NCBI RefSeq assembly: GCF_900302505.1
Contig: NZ_OMOJ01000001.1
Coordinates: forward strand, 496,001-560,000
Length of the DNA stretch: 64,000 nt
Reading direction: 5' to 3'
DNA from: Pseudoprimorskyibacter insulae
Lineage (GTDB): Bacteria > Pseudomonadota > Alphaproteobacteria > Rhodobacterales > Rhodobacteraceae
In this document: positions 57,866 through 64,000 of the stretch, piece by piece
Layout: each line of letters starts with the position of its first letter
How positions within the stretch are numbered: position 1 is the first letter of the stretch
Notes under the pieces: model-generated
Seen by the model: the letters and a program-made list of their open reading frames with translations, nothing else
Databases searched by the model: none
Told to the model about the DNA's origin: nothing
Program-made: the position numbers and the translations under genes

Positions 57866-58648
57866 ATGGCTTGGGGGCAAGTTAAAACCGTTTCAGTCGC
57901 AATTCTGGCCCTTGGGCTAGGGGCACAAGTCTGGGCGCAAGAGGCATCCTTGCCACTGCCCATTCCCTATGATCGGGACACTCGCGAAATCAGCGTGGTC
58001 ACCGACGAGGGGCTGAAATCCATGGCGCGTCTGCCGCAAAACCTGAAGGATGCGCGGCAAGCCATGTTCAACGACCAGATCGTCGATGCAGACGATTTGA
58101 AAGCGCTGGCCGACCGGGGCGATACCCTGGCCGCGCTGCATTTTGTCGATGTGCTGAAGGCACGCGGCATCGAAAACAACCCGTCGGATACGGCCTATTA
58201 CGCGGCAATCGCCGTGGGTGGTGGCCGGGTTTGGGCCTTGCCGGAAATGGTGCAAGCCATGCACATGTTGGACCCCAAGACCGAACCCAAAGCGCGGGTG
58301 AACAAGTATATCTCGGTTTTGTACCCGCATGCTTGGGCCGGAAATACGCTGGCGCTAGAGGCGGTTATGTCCTTTAACGGGGAAGGCCGCCTGTTTGGGC
58401 CTTTGTCCTCGGCGACCAAAGCCAAGATTGACGAACAATTGGAAACTCAGACAGCGGGCCGCTTTGACTTGCAGCGCGCCGTCGACATTCTCCGAAAGCC
58501 GACATTGACCGAGGCAGAACTCGGCACGGCACGCACCCTGCTGGAGCGGGCGCAAAATTCGGACCACCTAGCGGTTGCAACGACAGCCGCGAACCTACTG
58601 GAGCAGTTGGCCGCAAATCATTACGGAAATGCGGCCCAAAACAATTAA
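57866..58648 (+). CDS. Periplasmic Sel1-like protein of the alginate-like cluster, function unknown
   Basis: 260 residues from ATG 57866, which overlaps nothing but lies 1 bp after the algG-like stop; a GTG at 57854 is an alternative. N-terminal Sec signal (VSVAILALGLGAQVWAQE). The rest is helical with weak Sel1/TPR-like units (ALADRGDTLAALHFVDVLKARG, TAYYAAIAVGGGRVWALPEMVQAM, ARTLLERAQNSDHLAVATTAANLLEQ). I know no counterpart in the Pseudomonas alginate operon. By position it may help the AlgK-like protein as a scaffold. Confidence 0.75.
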   Translation: MAWGQVKTVSVAILALGLGAQVWAQEASLPLPIPYDRDTREISVVTDEGLKSMARLPQNLKDARQAMFNDQIVDADDLKALADRGDTLAALHFVDVLKARGIENNPSDTAYYAAIAVGGGRVWALPEMVQAMHMLDPKTEPKARVNKYISVLYPHAWAGNTLALEAVMSFNGEGRLFGPLSSATKAKIDEQLETQTAGRFDLQRAVDILRKPTLTEAELGTARTLLERAQNSDHLAVATTAANLLEQLAANHYGNAAQNN

Positions 58649-58662
58649 GGATACGGGCTAAG

Positions 58663-60183
58663 ATGAAGCGACTGGCCAAAGGACTAGCGGCGGCAGCCGT
58701 GGCGTTTGCCATGGCTCAGACTGCCAGCGCACAATCGACATACGGATGCACCGACCTGGATGGGTTTCACAAACTGCCAAGCGTTGAGGGCACCGAAGGA
58801 TTTTTCTTCCGGGTCGAACCGGAACTCTATAACCACCACCCTTTCTCTGACGAAACGGTCGAAGATCTGGCCCGTGTCGCGCAGTCGCTTGCGCAAAGCG
58901 GCACGACCCTGATCTACGCGCCGATCCCGCCAAAAAGCATGGTGATGACCAAAAACCTGCCGCAGCGGGCCTTTGACTATGGGTTTGACCCCGACATCGC
59001 CTCGACGCTGTATGACGACATGATCGAGCGGCTTCAGGCCGTTGGCGTGCGTGCGGTCAACCTGCGCCGGGCGCTTGTTGTGGGGGCGGCCCAATACGGC
59101 GCGCCCTATTTCAAGGCCGATTTCCGACTGAACACGCTTGGCGCCCGGATCGTGGCGCAGGCCGTCGCGCAGGAAATGCAGCAGACCGGCGGCGGTTTTG
59201 GTGCGCCGCGGGCGGCGTTCAACTCGGTCGCGCAAGGCAAGATCGAGATCGACAGCGACATGCGCCGGATCCTGCAGCGTCACTGCCTGATCGAACTGCC
59301 CAGAACCGAAGTGGATGCCTTTGCCACGGCTCGCGCGGGCGGTGGCAACGGCAATTTTGGCACCACAAGCGGGTTTAGCGGCGGGGTGAACACCGGCAAC
59401 GGCGGCACCGCCAATACCGGGTTCAACAACGGCGGCTTTAATCAGGGGAACCAAGGCTTTAACCAAGGCAATGGCGGTTTTAACCAAGGGAACCCAGGCG
59501 GGTTCACCCAAGCTGGCAACGCGAACCAAGGTGGCAACTTCAACACCGGCGTCTTCAACAACGCTCCGGCCCAGACCGGCGGCGGCTTTGGCCAGTTCGC
59601 CCAAGTCGCTTTGGTCGGCACCGAATACACCGCCGATCCCAAGCTGAATTTCGCTGGCTTCCTGTCAGAATCCACTGGCTTTGCGGTCAACAACCTTTCG
59701 ATCCCCGGCGGCGGTGCCTTTGGTGCAATGTCGGCGTTTTTGACCTCGGACAGCTATCAGCAGGCGCGCCCCGGTTTTCTGGTCTGGGAAAACCCGGTCT
59801 ATTACAATCTGGCCAAATACGGCGATCAGCCGATGCGCGAGTTGATGGCCGCAGGCGGGGCAGGGTGCCGTTTGCCGGTGCCTGTCATGGGGTCGATGGA
59901 TGCCAATTCGATCCGCGCCGATCTAAGCGGGCTTGACCCGATGCAGGACTATACGCTGATGCTGGACACAGGCGGGTCGAACGCGTCGCTGGCGCAATTC
60001 GTCTTTACCTCCAGCACCGGGGCCACCCGCACCAAATCCGTTAGCCGCCGCACCGAACAGGAAAAAACCGGGCGGTTCTATGTTCCCATTTCCGGCCTGT
60101 GGAGTGATGGCGTCCGGTCGCTTGAGGTACGCCTCAATGCGCCGATGAACGGCACGCCCCGCATCACGGCATGTTTCTACTAA
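58663..60183 (+). CDS. algX: AlgX-like protein with altered catalytic residues and an Asn/Gly-rich insertion
   Basis: 506 residues (Pseudomonas 474). Sec signal to about residue 23. The SGNH-like domain is split by a low-complexity Asn/Gly/Gln/Phe-rich stretch at about 225-305 (units such as GFNQGN). After it, QVALVGTEYTADPKLNFAGFL, GGGAFGAMSAFLTSD and AAGGAGCR align well with AlgX, then a C-terminal carbohydrate-binding-like domain. In AlgX the triad is Asp174, His176 and Ser269. Here the sites read Asp153, Arg155 and Glu321, so acetyltransferase activity is unlikely. Polymer binding could remain. Confidence 0.82.
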   Translation: MKRLAKGLAAAAVAFAMAQTASAQSTYGCTDLDGFHKLPSVEGTEGFFFRVEPELYNHHPFSDETVEDLARVAQSLAQSGTTLIYAPIPPKSMVMTKNLPQRAFDYGFDPDIASTLYDDMIERLQAVGVRAVNLRRALVVGAAQYGAPYFKADFRLNTLGARIVAQAVAQEMQQTGGGFGAPRAAFNSVAQGKIEIDSDMRRILQRHCLIELPRTEVDAFATARAGGGNGNFGTTSGFSGGVNTGNGGTANTGFNNGGFNQGNQGFNQGNGGFNQGNPGGFTQAGNANQGGNFNTGVFNNAPAQTGGGFGQFAQVALVGTEYTADPKLNFAGFLSESTGFAVNNLSIPGGGAFGAMSAFLTSDSYQQARPGFLVWENPVYYNLAKYGDQPMRELMAAGGAGCRLPVPVMGSMDANSIRADLSGLDPMQDYTLMLDTGGSNASLAQFVFTSSTGATRTKSVSRRTEQEKTGRFYVPISGLWSDGVRSLEVRLNAPMNGTPRITACFY

Positions 60184-60195
60184 GGAGTTGGCACA

Positions 60196-62931
60196 ATGAA
60201 GAGACCGGTACTTTCCCTGATCGCTTCGGCCTTGCTTGCCAGCCTTCCGCAGGCAGGAACGGCCCGAACCGTGGATTTGGCATTCATGCCGCCCAAGATC
60301 GAACTGCGCAACATCTGCTCGCCCGAGCGTGAAGCAAAAGAGGACGATCTGACCATTGGCGAAGAAGACGGCAACCTGACCGATTTTCTGCGCATCCGCT
60401 ATCTGACGCGCGACATTCGCCGCCTTCAGACTTATGACCCGGACAAGTGGTTTGATTTCATCAACCAGCTGATCACGCGCCGCGCCGAGGTCGATGCCGA
60501 ATTCGCTGGGATTGACGAACTGATCGCGCGGGTTGAGCTGTACATCGACGCCGGCCGCAATCAGCAACTTATGGATGACGGGTTGGTAAACCGTCTGCGT
60601 CAGCGCGAAATCGAAATGTCGTCGAACCAGCGTCTGGTTATGGCGCAGTATTTCCTGAACGGCATCGGCGTCGAAAAGGACGAAGACTACGCCCGCAAGC
60701 TGATCGTGGATGCGGCCTACGGCGGCAACCCCAATGCGCTGCTGTCGATTGCCCGTTTCGATCTGGAAGGCCGCCCCGTCACTGGCTGGGATGCACCGCT
60801 GGATCTGACGGTGACCATGGCCTTTGGCGGCCTGCTGGGCCGGATGAACGAAAACGTCTGTTCGCGTGCCGAACGCATCGCCCGCGAATATATCAACGGC
60901 GATGTGGTGTCGCGCAATTTTGACGTGGCCTACGCGTGGTACAAGTTCTCGGCCGATCTGGGCGGGGCCATTGGCGCATGGCGCGTGGTCGAACTGCACC
61001 TGAACGCCGATGCCAACCGCAAAGACAACAAGGAAATGCTCCGCTATCTGGAAATGGCGGTTCAGCGCGGGATCACCGTGGACGATGCCCAGCTTGCGCA
61101 GATCAAAAGCGCCGGCAATGTCGACGAGGAAGAACTGCAACGCATCCTTGGCTACAACTATTCCGAGGACGATGGCCGCACCCGTGGGTCGCTGTCGAAG
61201 TTCTTCGAACTGGCGGTGAACATCGACGGTGAACGCACCGACGAAGAAAGCACCTATATCGAATACCTGCGCGAGATTTCGCAACTGCCTGCGGCGCCGG
61301 GCTGGATTTTCACCGAACTGGCCAACCAAGTGTTGATCCGGAAGGGCCGTTGGGCCGGTGAAAGCGAGGCGATTGCCCTGCTGGAAGAGGCCGCCGCGCG
61401 CCAAGATCCCGAAGGCATGCAAATGCTGGCAGCAAAGCTGATGCGCTATCGCGATGATCCGGCGATTGTGGACCGTGTGGTTGACCTGCTGACGGAAACG
61501 GTGGAACGCCACGGGCTGGAAACCTCGATGGAGAAGCTCGACTCGCTTTACCGCTGTCAGGTGAATCAGGCGCCGATGCTGCAACAGGCCGAACGCTGGG
61601 CCCGTGCCTATCGCGCGTCGATGTATGAAACCTATCCCATCAGCGCGACCGACCTTCTGGTTCTGGACCCGTTCAAAGAGCCTGAGCCGCTGGCGATCAT
61701 CCAGTCGCAGGCCGTGTCTGGCCGCGTGCAATCGACGGCCAACTATGCCGAACGTCTGCAAGTGGACCCGACCGCCCCCGATAGCGCGCTGCGTCTTTGG
61801 GCCGAAAAGGTCGACCGGTCTGACCAAACGCTTGAGGTGTTCGCCGAGCTTGATTTCGAACTGGCCACCAACCCGGCCGAGCGCCGTTTGGCCATCGAAC
61901 TGTTCCGCCGTGTTTATCTGAACAACGGTGTGACCTCGGCGCTGGATCTGGCGATTGCCTTGGTCGAACACGACGCCCGCAATCCCGAAATCGCGGATGA
62001 AATCATCGAGTTGCTGACCAAATCCGCGAACCGCGGGGAAGGGGCTTCGATCCGGTTGCTGTCGCGTCTTCAGTCAAATGAAATTCCGGCTATCAAGGTG
62101 TTTCAGGAGTTTGAAGAGGTGATCGAAGAACGCGGCGACTTCTTGGCGCTGATGTTCGCGTTGCCCTTTGTGGCGGATTCAAAGATCGACGATTACGTGG
62201 ACCGGGCCGTATCGCTGATGGTGTGCGGCACCAAGGATGCGGATGAAATCGGCGACGTCTACGCCATTCGCAGCATCCCCGAAGGGTCGTTCCATTGGCG
62301 CAATATCGGTCTGTTCTTTGATGGCGGGCACACCCTGTCGAAACTGCGCCTGTCGAACGAACAGATGAAGATGTACCGCATCGGTGCCGCCCCGACCGAG
62401 GTTGAGGTGCTGCAACGTCTGCTGGACGAAGGCGATCAGACCGCCTACCGCCGTCTCTACCTGCTGACCGCCAACCCGGATCTGGAAACCTATGATCCGC
62501 AGGCCGCCGCCGGGTACATGATGTCGCTGGTCAACAGTCGCAACGCGGCCGATGTGAACTGGGTTCTGTCCAGCTATCGCACCGCAGACGAAGACCTGAA
62601 GGCCGCGATCCAAGGCCGGTTCGACATTGGCGGGCTTTACGTCAATGCGATCGACGAAGGCAGCATCGAGGCCAAGTATGAATACGGCATGGTCCTGCGT
62701 GAAAACGCACGCTCGCCCGGCGATCTGGCCAATTCGGCCCGTTGGCTGCGCGAAGCTGCTGAAAACGGCCATGTCGCTGCGATGACCGAGGTGGGCTATG
62801 CGCTGGCCTATGGCATCGGCGTTCCACGTGATCCGCAAGCCGCCGCGCAATGGCTCGAAATGGCCTCGTCGGCTGGCAATGACCGGGCATCGGCGCTTCT
62901 TAGCCTTGTCCAATTTGGGGTTGGTCAATGA
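60196..62931 (+). CDS. algK: Very large AlgK-like Sel1/TPR-repeat periplasmic protein
   Basis: 911 residues, about twice Pseudomonas AlgK (475). Sec signal (MKRPVLSLIASALLASLPQAGTA) without a lipobox Cys, so not a lipoprotein, unlike AlgK. Sel1-type helices are spread along the length: QRLVMAQYFLNGIGVEKDEDYARKLI near 140, FDVAYAWYKFSADLGGAIGAWR near 240, and a canonical pair at the end (SARWLREAAENGHVAAMTEVGYALAYGIGVPRDPQAAAQWLEMA). Strong ribosome site AAGGAG. Presumably a periplasmic scaffold bridging polymerase and exporter. Assignment rests on fold and position. Confidence 0.8.
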   Translation: MKRPVLSLIASALLASLPQAGTARTVDLAFMPPKIELRNICSPEREAKEDDLTIGEEDGNLTDFLRIRYLTRDIRRLQTYDPDKWFDFINQLITRRAEVDAEFAGIDELIARVELYIDAGRNQQLMDDGLVNRLRQREIEMSSNQRLVMAQYFLNGIGVEKDEDYARKLIVDAAYGGNPNALLSIARFDLEGRPVTGWDAPLDLTVTMAFGGLLGRMNENVCSRAERIAREYINGDVVSRNFDVAYAWYKFSADLGGAIGAWRVVELHLNADANRKDNKEMLRYLEMAVQRGITVDDAQLAQIKSAGNVDEEELQRILGYNYSEDDGRTRGSLSKFFELAVNIDGERTDEESTYIEYLREISQLPAAPGWIFTELANQVLIRKGRWAGESEAIALLEEAAARQDPEGMQMLAAKLMRYRDDPAIVDRVVDLLTETVERHGLETSMEKLDSLYRCQVNQAPMLQQAERWARAYRASMYETYPISATDLLVLDPFKEPEPLAIIQSQAVSGRVQSTANYAERLQVDPTAPDSALRLWAEKVDRSDQTLEVFAELDFELATNPAERRLAIELFRRVYLNNGVTSALDLAIALVEHDARNPEIADEIIELLTKSANRGEGASIRLLSRLQSNEIPAIKVFQEFEEVIEERGDFLALMFALPFVADSKIDDYVDRAVSLMVCGTKDADEIGDVYAIRSIPEGSFHWRNIGLFFDGGHTLSKLRLSNEQMKMYRIGAAPTEVEVLQRLLDEGDQTAYRRLYLLTANPDLETYDPQAAAGYMMSLVNSRNAADVNWVLSSYRTADEDLKAAIQGRFDIGGLYVNAIDEGSIEAKYEYGMVLRENARSPGDLANSARWLREAAENGHVAAMTEVGYALAYGIGVPRDPQAAAQWLEMASSAGNDRASALLSLVQFGVGQ

Positions 62932-63959
62932 CAACACGAAATTTGGTGCGGTGTCTGGCATGGGTGCTGGGCACCGCGCCGCTGCTGCTGAGTACCACTG
63001 CCATGGCTCAGGATTGCCCGGCGACGCCGGACCCTGTTTTCACGCTGGATTACGGTAGCCGCTATGCCGATGACAGCGTCAATCGTTCCGACCTCGACGC
63101 CGCCAAAAGCGCCGAAGTCGACGAGGCGCTTGGCCCTGTGGACGATTTTCTGCGCGATCTGACCAATATCGCAAACGGTGTCTATCTGCCCGACGCAGAT
63201 CAAGGTGCCGTGGCCGATTGCGTGTTGGGGCAGGTGGCTGACTGGGCGACTGTTGGCGCATTGGCCCATCTGCAATCGGGCAATGCCAAGATGACCATCG
63301 GGTCACGATTGGCGAGCCTTGGCTTGATCGTGCTGCAAGCCGCGCCGTTCCGCACAACCGACCGCGATCTGGACGCAATCCGCCCTTGGCTGGCCGATCT
63401 GATGCAACGCCAGATGATGTACTGGGAGGCCGACGCCCCCGATGGGGCCAAACGCGGCAACCTGCGGGCTTGGGCCGCTTTGGGCGGGGCCGCCGCCGCC
63501 GCCATCTTGGAAGATCCGGTCGTGCGCGGCTGGTCGGCTTGGTCGGCGACCTATGTGCTGTGTACAGCCGAGGAGGACGGTAGTCTGCCGCAGGAAATGT
63601 CGCGCGGGAGATATGCGCTGCACTACCAAATGCACGCCGCCGCGCCATTGTCAGTGGCCGCAGCGCTGCTGTATCGTCAGGGCGTGGACATCCGCGACCG
63701 CTGCGATGATGCGCTTGGCCGGGTGGTGGGCTTTATCAAATCCGACATCTATGACGGCAAAATCACCGAAGCCAAGGTCGGCGAGCCGCAGTCTTATTTC
63801 GACGGGACCGACACGTTGGAAGGGTTCCACCTTGCCTGGATCGAGGCCTACCTGACCATCGCAAATGACCCGAATCTGGATACGCTGGCCGAACCATACC
63901 GGCCAATGTCCTATTCCAAATTGGGCGGCAATCAGACCCTGATGTGGGCCAAGCAATAA
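62928..63959 (+). CDS. algL: AlgL-like protein (PL5 fold) lacking the catalytic His
   Basis: 343 residues (Pseudomonas AlgL 367). Sec signal (cleavage about AMA-QD). The PL5 alpha/alpha-barrel is recognisable throughout: CVLGQVADWATVGAL, AWAALGGAAAAAI, LSVAAALLYRQGVDIR and the C-terminal PMSYSKLGGNQTL. The catalytic set Asn-His-Arg-Tyr (201, 202, 249, 256 in Pseudomonas) appears here as Asn178, Leu179, Arg226 and Tyr233, so only the His is lost. Lyase activity is likely weak or absent. It overlaps the algK-like gene by 4 bp and closes the operon. Confidence 0.85.
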   Translation: MTTRNLVRCLAWVLGTAPLLLSTTAMAQDCPATPDPVFTLDYGSRYADDSVNRSDLDAAKSAEVDEALGPVDDFLRDLTNIANGVYLPDADQGAVADCVLGQVADWATVGALAHLQSGNAKMTIGSRLASLGLIVLQAAPFRTTDRDLDAIRPWLADLMQRQMMYWEADAPDGAKRGNLRAWAALGGAAAAAILEDPVVRGWSAWSATYVLCTAEEDGSLPQEMSRGRYALHYQMHAAAPLSVAAALLYRQGVDIRDRCDDALGRVVGFIKSDIYDGKITEAKVGEPQSYFDGTDTLEGFHLAWIEAYLTIANDPNLDTLAEPYRPMSYSKLGGNQTLMWAKQ

Positions 63960-63970
63960 CCACAAAAGCA

Positions 63971-63999
63971 AAAGGCGCACCGCAAGGCGCGCCTTTTTT
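63971..63999 (+). terminator. Intrinsic terminator closing the alginate-like operon
   Basis: AAAGGCGC and GCGCCTTT arms (8 bp) around a 10-nt loop, running into TTTTTT, 12 bp after the algL-like stop. It indicates that the nine-gene transcript ends here, so algE or algI/J/F-type genes are not part of it. Confidence 0.85.
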
Positions 64000-64000
64000 G

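Noticed and set aside
59923-61971. Open frame of 682 codons on the minus strand opposite the algX-like and algK-like genes
   Set aside because: Shadow of GC-rich codon usage. The plus-strand genes have signal peptides, ribosome sites and family matches; the antisense product is His/Arg-rich and matches nothing I know.

Overview
The window is a GC-rich (about 60-62% by eye), densely coded stretch of chromosome from an alphaproteobacterium, most likely a marine Rhodobacteraceae (Roseobacter-type) species. This is inferred from the sqdB-sqdD-sqdC sulfolipid operon order known from Rhodobacter, the CryB-type FeS photolyase, the NDUFS4-like complex I accessory subunit, two Hint-domain proteins, a TRAP transporter and a leucine-rich leader peptide before leuA. 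I saw no rRNA, tRNA, CRISPR array, prophage, integrase or transposase.

Layout. 1-5240: 5' part of metG (minus strand), a Hint-domain protein, an SH3-domain exported protein, a D-2-hydroxyacid dehydrogenase and a LysR regulator. 5312-9069: an alpha/beta hydrolase converging on a TRAP transporter operon (dctPQM type). 9295-11882: leuA with a leader-peptide attenuator, then a GST-like protein. 11934-14815: sqdBDC for sulfoquinovosyl diacylglycerol. 14997-17572: an SDR, a CryB-type FeS photolyase and an IMPACT/YigZ-domain protein. 17619-19756: an NAD(P)H-binding oxidoreductase and a divergent TetR regulator separated by four evenly spaced palindromic operators, then WrbA. 19972-26825: nadE, an 18-repeat MORN protein, thpR, a PfkB kinase, gltX and a gamma-glutamylcyclotransferase-like gene. 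26926-32127: an Rrf2 regulator, then a tandem glycine riboswitch driving gcvT-gcvH-gcvP. 32222-41184: an IMPase-family enzyme, the ybbP/ybbA-type ABC exporter divergent from tesA, a geranylgeranyl-reductase-like flavoprotein, an exported L,D-transpeptidase, a BLUF photoreceptor and a second Hint protein. 41470-46118: uvrB, the NDUFS4-like gene, a MYG1-family gene, a carboxymuconolactone decarboxylase-like protein and a truncated anti-sigma-like membrane protein. 46394-49692: a LysR regulator divergent from a doxX/DODA/glutathionyl-hydroquinone reductase operon, probably for quinone stress.

The most notable region is 50992-63959, a nine-gene operon-like run closed by an intrinsic terminator at the window's end: algD, alg8, alg44, algA, an algG-like gene, an unassigned Sel1-like gene, an algX-like gene, a very large algK-like Sel1 protein and an algL-like gene. 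This is a complete polymerisation core for an alginate or alginate-like (polymannuronate) exopolysaccharide, with a gene order unlike Pseudomonas. No algE porin and no algI/J/F acetylation genes lie before the terminator.

Several accessory proteins have lost residues that define activity in Pseudomonas. The Alg44 PilZ arginines, the AlgX His and Ser, the AlgL catalytic His, the AlgG DPHD motif and the phosphomannose isomerase histidines of AlgA are all missing. A lipoprotein resembling heparin-lyase-I-type polysaccharide lyases is transcribed divergently from algD. I read this as a diverged alginate-like secretion system that is probably not gated by c-di-GMP at Alg44, does not acetylate through AlgX, and may have structural rather than enzymatic AlgX, AlgG and AlgL. 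This is inference from recalled Pseudomonas sequences; no alignment was run.
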